Below are positions 1 to 8,928 of a DNA stretch of 64,000 nt, one piece after another (the first letter of the stretch is position 1; the number at the start of each line of letters is the position of its first letter). This stretch comes from Furcasterigmium furcatum (Eukaryota; Ascomycota; Sordariomycetes; Glomerellales; Plectosphaerellaceae): the NCBI GenBank assembly GCA_001599815.1, contig BCIA01000001.1:5166978-5230977 (forward strand). Reading direction: 5' to 3'. Under the pieces are notes generated by a model. That model ran no database searches and had not been told where the DNA came from. It saw nothing but the letters and a program-made list of their open reading frames with translations. The position numbers were made by a program, and so were the translations under genes.

Positions 1-1007
1 AGGATCCCGGACAGATCAAGGCCTCCAAGTCCACCAGTCAGGCCCCCGAGACCGCCAGTCAGGCCCCCGAGACCGCCGGTAACGCCTCCAAGTCCACCGG
101 TCAGGCCCCCGAGTCCACCGGTCAGCCCCCCGAGACCGCCAGTCAGGCCCCCGAGACCGCCGGTAACGCCCCCGAGTCCACCGGTCAGGCCCCCGAGACC
201 GCCAGTCAGGCCCCCTAGACCGCCAGTCAGGCCCCCTAGACCGCCAGTCAGGCCCCCTAGACCGCCGGTCAAGCCGCCCGCTGCGCCGGTCAGGCCCCCG
301 AGGCTGCCGGTAAGGCCACCGAGAGTGCCGGTCAGGCCACCAAGTGCGCCAGTAATTCCTCCCAGACCGCCCGCAGCGCCACCGAGGTTGCCGAGGCCAA
401 GGCCGTTCAGAAGGCCGAAAACAGTACCGAGAAGGCCATCAAGGGGGCTGCCGCCGGCGCCGCCACCGCCGGTGATTCCTCCAAGTCCCGGCAGGCCGGA
501 GCCAAGGAGGGACTCAAGGAGAGAGCTGACGGCCTCGAGGATTTGGCCGATCAGGTTGGTAGCCGAGCCCAGGCCGCCGATGTCGACGGCGCCGCCGGTA
601 GCTCCCCCCAGGCCACCGAGAATGCCAGTAAGGCCGCCGAGGCTGCCATCGACTTTGCCGAGAAGTGCGGCAACGACCTCGGGGTCGGCGTTGGCGCCCT
701 GGCCGATGAGTGTCTGAAGCTCGTTCTTGGCGTTGTTAACGGTGTTCAGGATACCCTCAAGGTCAGTGACCATGGAGGCGTTGTTGGCCTGGCGGCCCTC
801 GGAGGTCTCCTTTGCCTCTTCCTCCTCCTGCTCCTCGACAGCAGGGAAGTCCGAGACCTCGGGGAAGTCGGTGGGGAGGGTAGGGACCTTGATGGTGAGG
901 GTGGGCGAGGGGATGGCGATTTCGTCACTGGCCAGTTTCTGGATGGGCTTGGCCGACGTCGAGCCGACGAGGGCGCCCAGGGCCACAGCAGCAGCAACAG
1001 CCTTCAT
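1..1007 (-). CDS. Secreted Gly/Leu heptad-repeat protein, 3' end off window
   Basis: The frame opens at ATG 1007-1005 and stays open to base 1, giving at least 335 residues with no stop. It begins with a signal peptide (MKAVAAAVALGALVGSTSA, then KPIQ). An acidic Pro/Glu-containing stretch and a helical, Asn/Leu-rich region follow to about residue 150. From roughly residue 185 the protein consists of Gly- and Leu-rich sequence, and from about 330 to base 1 it is a tandem 21-base repeat coding for the heptad GLTGGLG, around 15 units, with GVT and AAG variants. This suggests an extracellular or cell-wall structural protein; I do not recognise a named family. TATA-like sequences lie about 100 bases upstream. 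The C-terminus is outside the window, so total length and any GPI signal are unknown. The start is well supported by the signal peptide; function is inference. Confidence 0.8.
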   Translation of the reverse strand, partial: MKAVAAAVALGALVGSTSAKPIQKLASDEIAIPSPTLTIKVPTLPTDFPEVSDFPAVEEQEEEEAKETSEGRQANNASMVTDLEGILNTVNNAKNELQTLIGQGANADPEVVAALLGKVDGSLGGLTGILGGLGGATGGAVDIGGLGSATNLIGQILEAVSSLLESLLGSGLPGLGGITGGGGAGGSPLDGLLGTVFGLLNGLGLGNLGGAAGGLGGITGALGGLTGTLGGLTGSLGGLTGAAGGLTGGLGGLTGGLGGLTGGLGGLTGGLGGLTGGLGGVTGGLGGLTGGLGGLTGGLGGLTGGLGGVTGGLGGLTGGLGGLTGGLGGLDLSGI

Positions 1008-2727
1008 TGTGATGGTAGGTTTGACAAGGAGTGATTTGAAGTGAATACAGGGTCTAAATGAGTGACTGTAGGTCGAAAGAGTGGCGGCGCTTCTGCTAAC
1101 CTGTAGGTGCGCTTATAGTTTCTGATGCTGATGATACAGATTGGGCATACCGGGTGCTCGGACACAACGTCTTCTTTTATAAATCACGATGCTTGTTGTG
1201 AAGGCATTGGCACGTCTGCGATGTCTACGTGCCTCTGGATACAGGAACTCCTCCGTCGGCCTGTCTCTCGGGCACATCTGTTTAGGGGCATCGTCCTAGG
1301 CCTTGGGACGCTTCCCCACGCCCAACCTGACGAAAGCCTTCACCCGGGCTTACGGAATAGCGAGGCTGGAATGCCGCCATGAGCGAGCCGTACGAATTTC
1401 GAGTCGTGGTAGCCAGTCAAGGCACGCGCGAGTCTCCCTTGACTTGTCCACGTCCTGGGAGTGATCGACGATCAACACGAGGCCCGCATGGAACTCATAC
1501 CGTGGCCGCGGGAAGTCAGGCCAGTGTTGTTTGTCCAGTAAGTGCCGTGGCGGAATGCAACTCACGAGTCCTGCCCCCAGCGCCTTCAACGGTAGCCCTC
1601 TCAGGACGCCAATCGGTATCAAGCAGCATTCCTCTGGGTGAGACATCTGCATCGTCCCGGATCGTAGCTTGTAAATCAAGATGCCGGCCCACGTCTTGAA
1701 CAGAAATTCAAGCCAGATCACACCCCACCAGGGACGGAAAACTCTGAGGCCGTGCTGAAATATCGCAAGTGCACCATCAATTGGCATGGTCCTATCTCCC
1801 ATGCCGCAAGGTAGCCATTCTTTTGTACCCACGCAAGGCGTCTGTCTCACTCGGAGGCAGTGCTCTGAGACCCAGGCAGTGGGCAGATCGACGAGATCTG
1901 CGCAGAAGTCGACGTTGTCTGAGCTTATCTGAGCCTTGACGAATCGTTTTGGATGGCCAAAATACGTGTCGTTGGCGCTGCGAACAAAGCTGTTGTTCAC
2001 TCCCTTCCTTCTCACGTCAAATAGGAATCGTAGAGCAGCATTTCTGAGAATCCGACGGCGGTTTCTGAGAGAAGCACGCAAGTATGCCCTTGCCCAATGA
2101 GTCTTTCTCTCATTCCACCGGGAATGGCGTCAGACGTGGCTTGAAATCACAACGTTAGGTTGGGTGGTGAGATAATTCGAGGGTAAAGAGAGCACATTTG
2201 ATGCTGAGACTGGAGTGGGACAGATCTCGCATCAGCTCTAGGGCGTCCTCAATAAAGCTCTCCGACATCAAGGGATCATAGCTATGTCGACGACAAGGGG
2301 CAAACAAGGGCGCTACAGAGCTCAGAGTACCAATGACTGAGACTCAGACAAAGAGTTAACTCACAATGGAATTGTTCTTGTCTGAGCTTGGGAACTCTCA
2401 GTAACTTGGAGGCAACCACTGCCTAAGATCTCGGAACTTCTCCCCTGCGACAAGTACAGGAGACCAGTCTTCCCCGTGTCCGGCGAACAAGCAATATCCC
2501 CTCTCGGTCAATACGAGAGGCAGCCACAGTAGTTCTGAATGCTTCAATAGCCGCAGTGCTCAGGCGAGATCCGACAACCTGGTATAAAGCGCCGGCCCGG
2601 CGACCATGGATGCTGCCGATTCCTTCTCCCTCAGACCATCTTCACCAACTCTATCTGACATAGAGTTCGCACAGATCACCCCTCTACATCCACAGGTAGG
2701 TTTACACTCCTTGCTTCTGACGCCATC
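1008..2727. other. Gap without a confident gene
   Basis: The left part holds the promoter of the heptad-repeat gene. An open frame of 243 codons (2081-1350, minus) lacks recognisable domains, has many Arg and Trp codons and no supportive splice structure, so it is not called as a gene. The rest shows no gene I can support. Confidence 0.5.
1112..1117 (-). promoter_or_regulatory. Candidate TATA box of the heptad-repeat gene
   Basis: TATAAG reads leftwards on the minus strand about 105 bases upstream of the ATG at 1007. A second TATAAA-like sequence lies near 1178-1185. The spacing is plausible for a fungal promoter, but no transcription start can be seen. Confidence 0.3.
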
Positions 2728-3192
2728 ATGTGTTACTATCTTCTCAACTTCAACTGCGAGCACAACCACGGGAGGACAGTCCAGTGCCGACGCCCGACTG
2801 CAAAGCACCCCTCCAAGATTGAACTCGTCTACAGCTGGGTTTCTGCCCGGGTGACCTTCGCCAAGAAGAAGAAAGAGGTTGCTGCCTGTGGAGAGAAGAC
2901 CTTCGACTTCGACACGGTTTGCCCCTCGTGCATGGCGAAGGATCGTCGCCGGGAGGCTGACTTCTTCGAGGACATGCGGGCTGTGATTGAGAAAGAGACG
3001 GCCAAGCGGCATGATGAAGGGTTGCCGCCTTTTCCGGTGTCCATGGCCTTCGCGCTCTGGAGGACAACGTGGGACGAGCTCAGGGAGAAGACCTCAACTG
3101 AGCCGCCTCAGGGTCCACCGCAGCCCGACGAAGCCTCCAAGGCCGCAGCGCCCTGCAAGAACTTCAGCCGTCCGTTCACCGGGGAGGAGTGA
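2728..3192 (+). CDS. Small Cys-containing hypothetical protein
   Basis: Uninterrupted 154-codon frame with fungal-style codon use (AAC, TTC, GAG, AAG preferred). Cysteines and histidines are grouped: Cys-x-His-x-His near residues 10-14, a further Cys at about 20, and a CPSC pair near residue 70, which could bind a metal. The C-terminal 60 residues are charged and then Pro/Ala-rich. There is no signal peptide or membrane segment. The start chosen is the first ATG in the frame; an upstream exon cannot be excluded. I do not recognise the family and cannot assign a function. It has no operon-like link with its neighbours. Confidence 0.55.
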   Translation: MCYYLLNFNCEHNHGRTVQCRRPTAKHPSKIELVYSWVSARVTFAKKKKEVAACGEKTFDFDTVCPSCMAKDRRREADFFEDMRAVIEKETAKRHDEGLPPFPVSMAFALWRTTWDELREKTSTEPPQGPPQPDEASKAAAPCKNFSRPFTGEE

Positions 3193-3837
3193 GACGCCCA
3201 ACCGCCAGAGGTGAGACGAAGAAGATCGCGTCTCCGGAGGAGGATGGTTGGACCCTCCCTGTAAGTGGCTCCAGGCCGCGTCCTATTCCAGCGCGCAGCA
3301 AATGCTGCGCCGGCACTTGCAGGCTCCGTGCCGTCTATTGTCGCATCCCCATGATTGCTTGTAGTATCGTATTGTTGCCTTGTTCTCGGATTAGCTTCCT
3401 CGGGATCAAGCTAGGCAAGTTAGGAGGAGAGACTAATTGAAAGTAATTGAAACGGTTGAAGAACCCAATTCGTACACGTTGCCCATTGCACATGTGACAA
3501 CACCCTTAGACTAGATGGTTACCCGCGCCGCGAGGCCTCTCTTTGCTCCGATCGTCACCCCGCGTCCCGTGGACCCTCCTGTCTGGCAATCGGCCGCCAG
3601 GATAGCATATACAAAACTCCATCAAACCAAGCCTTGACATGTGCAGTGCTTGGCTCAAGCACGAGGAGTCCGCGACCCCCAAGTAAGACAGACCGCGCGG
3701 TCATCGTACAAAACATGTGGAGCTTTGTCTGTGTAAAATATTATGATTTGTTGGCTGGATCCTCAAAATGATGCGAATGCAAAATGGAGGAGTGATTTTG
3801 CCAAGGCTGGCACGAGGAGAACAGTCCGGCGTCACTG
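3193..3837. other. Intergenic gap between convergent genes
   Basis: Lies between the 3' ends of the small Cys protein (plus) and the Mpo1-like gene (minus), so it should hold both 3' untranslated regions. No further gene is seen. Confidence 0.6.
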
Positions 3838-4549
3838 CTACTCGGCCTTGCCGTTCTTGACGCCCTTGGAGCTCTTGAACTTGGCAATCTCCTTCTCGAC
3901 CTCGATGTCGACGCGAGCCTTCAGCTCAGGGCGGTATCCCAGCATGAAGAGGAGCTCGAGCCAGACGAAGAGGGGCGCGAGGAAGATGGCCTGCAGGAGG
4001 TTGTCTATGAGGGCGGGTGCGCGCTTCTCGAAGGCGCCGTGGCCGATGAACTGGAGGATCCAGCAGACGACATGCGTGGCCAGAGCGACCTGGTTCGTCG
4101 TGGCGGAGTCCTCGAGCCTCAGGTGGTTGCAGAAAGCCGTAGCAGCAAGGCCGAGGACAGCGAGAAGGGTGCCAGCGACGGGTTCAAGCAGGACGTACAG
4201 GCTGCCCCAGGTAATGGCGGCTAGTGTGCCGAGGTTGAGGTCCAGATAGGGGACGGTGAGCCAGGAGGGGGTGGGAATGAGCGTCCCGGTGTTGGTGGCC
4301 TCAAATCCGTCAGTCGAGCCGCGGGACACCCAGGGGCAATGAACTCACCAGACAGAAGCCCGAGCACAGGATCAGGGGCACACAGAGCATGTGAATGGCC
4401 ACATTAACGGGGTTGTGATGATAAGCCCCATACTGCGGTCGGTTAGCCGGAGGAGTTACACAGGGACATGACTCGGAGCTCCGGAGCTCCCAGAAACGCA
4501 GCAAGGAGCAACTCACAAAGACGAGATGACGCTCCAGGTCGAGAGACAT
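3838..4549 (-). CDS. MPO1: Mpo1/DUF962 family protein (2-hydroxy fatty acid dioxygenase)
   Basis: Three exons: 4549-4517, 4432-4349 and 4299-3838, giving 192 residues, close to the size of yeast Mpo1. The start MSLDLERHLVF is followed by YGAYHHNPVNVAIH, the family's characteristic N-terminal motif with paired histidines. Four or five hydrophobic segments follow, with the typical block FIGHGAFEKRAPALIDNL and a charged lysine-rich tail. In yeast the protein is an Fe(II)-dependent dioxygenase of the endoplasmic reticulum that removes one carbon from 2-hydroxy fatty acids in phytosphingosine breakdown. Donors are GTGAGT in both introns. The last acceptor is a less usual GAG at 4302-4300, preceded by a CTGAC branch point, so the exon 3 border is the least certain. 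The function is taken from the family. Confidence 0.88.
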
Positions 4550-5711
4550 GACTGCAGGAGCCGCTGCGCGGGAGTTTGAGATGGGAGGGTTGCAGGGCCA
4601 AGAGGCGTCGCCAAGCGGCTGATGGATGATGGCGATCCCCCTTTCGATAGGCCGATCAGCTCAGGGCGGACTTGAATGACGGGATGCGAGCGCAAATCGG
4701 CGAGGAGTGCTGGAGAGGACGGGCCTGAAGCTCCATGTAGGACCCGGGTCTGGCAGCTGAAAGTGTGGTTGAGGTGTCACCTCGAGAAAAATAGTGGCTC
4801 GCTCAAATCGGATTCGGGCAGCGAGGGAGGGTCCAGCCCGTGTGAAGAGCTGGGGTCGGGAGGTATCGCAGCCTGTGACAAGTTTTTCCGGGAGCCCGAC
4901 TGGCCGAGTTCAAGGCTTTTGGTGTCACTGGCAGGCCACAGAGAAGGGGTTATGGAATTTGAGTTGGGAGAAAGAGACTTTCAGTTGAGAGGGTGAGACG
5001 GAAGCGACGCATCAGTGAGTGTTCCCCGGAAAGTCCGACGCCTCGGGCCTGGAGATGATTGATTGACGGGAGACCGCCCAGGGCAGAGTGTGCCCAAGGA
5101 CAACTGTGAAAGTCCGAGTATCCACTCTCCAGCCACACTTTCGGCCCATCCCACGGACCCGGCCATTCTGTCTGTGGCTGGTGGCAGGCATCCTGCAGGC
5201 TGCTGCTGCCCGCCCCGCCAAGCTTTTTGGCCTTTCTCTCAGCCTCGTTGGATTTGTCCCTCGCTCGCTTTGTCGTCCGCCTTTTTGCTTCGTCGTTTCG
5301 GGTCGCGATCGCTCCTCAACACCACCCCCAGCTGCCACCTCATCCCCTCTCCCAGCGGCGCATCCCGATAAGCCTGCGGTCGGCCAGGCGGTGGCGTATC
5401 TTTTTCGAGCTCCCCCCCTCGCCTTCCGTTCCTTCATCCACGTTTCCGCTGGGCGCTCCCATCCTGTCCATCCGACGACAAGGCGGTCTTCAACACTGCC
5501 CAACAGCTTATACGCGATATTCATTACCGCTCATACGAACAGACTGCGATATTTCCATCTGATTAATCCTTATCGAGGAACAAGCGACGGCCGAACGCGA
5601 TTCGACCCCATCTCGCCCTTCCCACAGGCGTTTCGCCGACGTCGCCGACGAGACTTGACCTGCCGACCCCCTCGCCGCGACGCACCGAGCGCCGCCGCCG
5701 CCGTCGCAGAG
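4550..5711. other. Divergent promoter region of MPO1-like gene and RPB7
   Basis: About 1.16 kb between two divergent starts. The RPB7-proximal half (5200-5700) is pyrimidine-rich on the plus strand, as is common in fungal leaders. The RPB7 frame stays open upstream to 5088 without a stop; see findings. No separate gene is supported. Confidence 0.55.
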
Positions 5712-6378
5712 ATGTTCTTCCTCAAGAACATGGAGCGCAGGGTGACCCTGCACCCGTCGTACTTTGGGCGCAACATGCACGAGCTCGTCACGAGCAAGCT
5801 GCTCAAGGACGTCGAGGGGACATTTGCGGGAAGCTACTACGTCATCTCCATCATGGACACGTTCGACATCAGCGAAGGAAAGGTCTTGCCCAGCAGCGGC
5901 CTTGCCGAGTTCAACGTTGGCTACCGCGCCGTGGTGTGGCGGCCCTTCAAGGGCGAGACGGTAAATGCTTCTTTTCCCCTGCCTACTTGGTCGGGGGAAA
6001 TCGCTTCTGACGCGCTGCTCAGGTTGACGCCGTCGTCTACTCGGTGAACCACCAGGGCTTCTTCGCCCAGGCCGGCCCTCTGCGCCTCTTCGTGTCTGCT
6101 CACGTATGTTGCCGTCCACCCTGAACCCTGCCTGCGCGGGAAGAGGAATGGGGGGGAAGGAGCACGCGGACAAGATGAACACGATGATGGCTGACGCGTT
6201 CCAGCTTATTCCCTCTGATATCAAGTGGGATCCCAACGCGACGCCGCCGCAATTCACAGACAACGAGGACACCGTGATCGAGCCTGGAACGCACGTCCGC
6301 GTCAAGGTGATCGGTACCCGTTCCGAAGTCGGTGAGATGTGGGCGATCGGCAGCATCAAGGAGGATTACCTCGGGTAA
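5712..6378 (+). CDS. RPB7: DNA-directed RNA polymerase II subunit RPB7
   Basis: Exons 5712-5960, 6023-6103 and 6205-6378 encode 167 residues, against 171 in yeast. The start MFFLKNMERRVTLHPSYFG matches the conserved N-terminus. The tip domain carries the signature LAEFNVGYRAVVWRPFKGE, and the C-terminal OB-fold half ends with the near-invariant AIGSIKEDYLG. RPB7 pairs with RPB4 in the stalk of RNA polymerase II, contacting nascent RNA and initiation factors in the nucleus. Donors are GTAAAT and GTATGT, acceptors CAG, with CTGAC branch points. An in-frame upstream extension is open but pyrimidine-rich and lacks homology, so the conserved ATG at 5712 is taken. Confidence 0.96.
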
Positions 6379-6874
6379 GATTTGTTATGATACGCCTCCG
6401 TGACAGAATTGCCATGCTCACACGCCTTGATAGATGTCTCCAGGATTGAGCGAGGCCACTCAGTGCCAGAAATGGATGAGACGCCGCTGGCACCGGGAAG
6501 ACATGACTCGGGGGCCTCCGCCGATATAGAGCTCATTGCCAGCCACAGTCGCCCTCGATGCATGACCAGGCACAAGGGCGCAGAAAGAAGGCAGGATGCT
6601 AGACTAAAAAGAGCCCGGAAGGAGTCTCGGGGAACCGAGTCCTGAGAGGCCAAGGTTTGATTGAACCCGGACTATTTTTCACAGCTAGACCGACCGTTGG
6701 CTCTTGGAGAGTGAGCGTGAAGGCTCGGTCCGTGGCTGGTAGGTGCTCGACGGCCGAGAGTGCTTCCACGGGCTGCGAGTAGAGGGCCCCCGCCATTCGA
6801 TCCATTGCGCAGCGTGTACACTAGACTGATACCCGCAATTGAATGCTTTGTTCTGCTGAGTGGCCGCCGTCCTG
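6379..6874. other. Intergenic gap between convergent 3' ends
   Basis: Holds the 3' untranslated regions of RPB7 (plus) and the glutaredoxin-like gene (minus). Only short unsupported open frames are present. Confidence 0.6.
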
Positions 6875-7267
6875 TCAAGCCGACGCCGACGTCTTCTCGA
6901 CCTGGTCCATCTTCGTCTGGATTTCCTCAGGCGAGAACCTGTGCATCAGCTTGACGGCTTTTGAGACTGCTTTTGGGTCCTCTATCGGGGCGGAGGACGG
7001 GCTGACGTGGATCTGGGTCTTCTTTCAGCAATGCCGGGCCGGGGTGCTCATCAAAAAGCCAGCGACACTTACGGCGGGCACGTCAAAGTCGTAAATGTCC
7101 TTCCAGGGCTTGGCCTCGGGATGGGTGATGTTGACTTCTGTGTAGTCGAACGGGCGGCGATCCCAGACGTGAGACAGAGCAGATTTTGCGCGGATGCAGA
7201 GGCCGCAGTTGTCCCTCATGAAGAGGGTTATTCTGACGGCGTGGAACAATGGCCTTGTGGGAAACAT
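6875..7267 (-). CDS. Glutaredoxin-like protein (DUF836 family)
   Basis: Two exons, 7267-7073 and 7012-6875, encode 110 residues. After MFPTRPLFHAVRITLF comes the thioredoxin-fold motif RDNCGLC, a CxxC redox pair at residues 21-24. Strands and helices of a small glutaredoxin fold follow, with the family's cis-proline turn (FDVPAIHV) across the intron and a C-terminal helix KLMHRFSPEEIQ. The yeast relative is the uncharacterised YDR286C. The predicted role is thiol-disulfide exchange; the partner is unknown. The frame remains open upstream of the chosen start, so a longer N-terminus (perhaps a mitochondrial presequence) is possible. The intron has a GTAAGT donor and CAG acceptor. It is divergent from the CHORD gene, sharing about 0.5 kb of promoter. 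Confidence 0.85.
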
Positions 7268-7752
7268 GCTGACTTTGCTGCAATGGGATGATGCTGGTGG
7301 TGTCGCGTGAGGCAGACCTTGAGGTAGCCTGCCGTGGCGAGTGGACGCTGAAGCAGCCGGTATGTGGGCGTTAAAATGGCCAATTGAGAACCTGGTAATA
7401 TACAAGAAGCGAAAGAGAGACGCAGCCACCAGACCGTTGGAAGTTGAAGTTGAAGGTGTGGACGGTTTGTGGCGCGACTGTGGTCGAGCAGGAAGCCGCA
7501 GATGCCTGAAGTGGCAGGCGGTGAGGGAGCTCCCCTTGCAGCCGGCCGGCAGAAGCAGCTGCAGTCCGCCCCGGCCTCGTGGCTGACATCCCTGCCAGAC
7601 TTCTGGAATCCAGGAGAATGACGAAAGCCCCGCCATCCGGATCTTTTACAACAATAATTAGGTCCCTACCTATAGGGTCTCAACATCACCTCCAACCCGC
7701 TCGCAAACCCTCCACCATTAGTACCTAAGCAAGACGATACGCCACAGACACC
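7268..7752. other. Divergent promoter of glutaredoxin-like and CHORD genes
   Basis: Intergenic region between two divergent starts. A near-palindromic CCCTACCTATAGGG sequence lies at 7664-7678. No gene is seen apart from the open extension of the glutaredoxin-like frame. Confidence 0.5.
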
Positions 7753-8928
7753 ATGGCTGAAAAGTGTGTTCATCAGGGCTGTGGCAAGCTCTTCACCGAT
7801 CCGGAGGAGACATGCGTCTACCACCCCGGACCGCCAGTCTTCCATGAGGGCCAGAAAGGTGAGCTCCAACAGGCCGCACGCATACTCCCCGAGACTCCTG
7901 GATGAGGCCGGGCATGTTCGACAGCCAATTGCACCCGCCGGTGCTTTGGGAATACCTCGCAACGCTCTGCTCTCCAAGCCCCATACTGACGCCGCCCGTC
8001 CCACAGGATGGAAATGCTGCAAGCCCCGGTTCCTCACCTTTGAAGAGTTCATGGCCATCCCCCCCTGCACCGAGGGCAAACACTCGACGACCGACTTCCC
8101 TCCCAAGGTAGAGCAAAAGGAGGACAAGGTCGACCCTGCCCTTGTCGAGAAGCTCGCGGCCTCCTCCATGACCCCTGGGCGGAAGCCCATCGCACAACCC
8201 CAGGCCGCCCCGACCCCGCCTCCTCCGCCTCCCGAGTCCGAAGACGACGACCCCGCGATCGAGATCCCCGATGGCACCCACTGCAGACGCAAGACGTGTG
8301 GCGCCAAGTATACCAAGAGCTCCAACAGGGACGGCGAGACTTGTGTCCACCACCCTGGTGTGCCCATCTTCCACGAGGGTAGCAAGGGCTACAGCTGCTG
8401 CAAGCGCAGGGTGCTCGAGTTCGACCAGTTCATGAAGATCGAGGGTTGCAAGACCAAGGACAGGCATCTGTTCGTGGGCAGTGGCAAGAAGAAGGGCGTG
8501 ACAGAGGGCGAAGGCGGGGAGGAGCTTCTCGAAACCGTCAGGTACGCAACGTCATACATGGAAACCCTGCGGCTAAAGCTAACCTGGGCTCGATCTTAAG
8601 GACCGACTTCTACCAGACGCCATCGAGTGTCATCGCCTCCTTCTTCCTCAAGAAGATCGTCAAGGACCAGGTCAAGATTGAGTTCCGCGAACAGTCACTG
8701 ACCCTCGATCTGCCCACGTCTGACACGCCCACGCCGAAACGCTACCGCGCGGAGATACCCCTCTTTGCGCCTATCAACACGGAGAAATCCAGCTTCAAGG
8801 TGCTTGGCACCAAGCTGGAGGTCACCTTTGTCAAGGGCGACGATTCGTCCTGGCCAGTGCTGCGCAGCGACGACAGGCTGACTGGAGAGATCCTGCAGGT
8901 TGGCAAGGCGGGAAGGCTGGCGAAATAA
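7753..8928 (+). CDS. CHORD- and CS-domain protein (RAR1/CHP1 type cochaperone)
   Basis: Exons 7753-7858, 8007-8541 and 8601-8928 encode 322 residues. Two Cys/His-rich zinc-binding CHORD domains are visible. The first spans residues 5-61 (CVHQGCG, CVYHPG, GWKCC and a final CTEGKH). The second spans 128-189 with the same pattern. A proline- and acid-rich linker (about 100-120) joins them. A CS/p23-like domain fills about 215-305. This domain order is that of animal CHP1/melusin; such proteins bind Hsp90 and Sgt1 and, in plants (RAR1), support immune-receptor stability. In fungi the homologue has been linked to growth and ploidy control. Introns have GTGAGC and GTACGC donors. The second acceptor is TTAAG at 8600, following a GCTAAC branch point, and it restores the frame. 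Confidence 0.93.

Noticed and set aside
1350..2081. 243-codon minus-strand frame as a gene
   Set aside because: No domain, unusual Arg/Trp content and no supporting splice or start context; left as unsupported.
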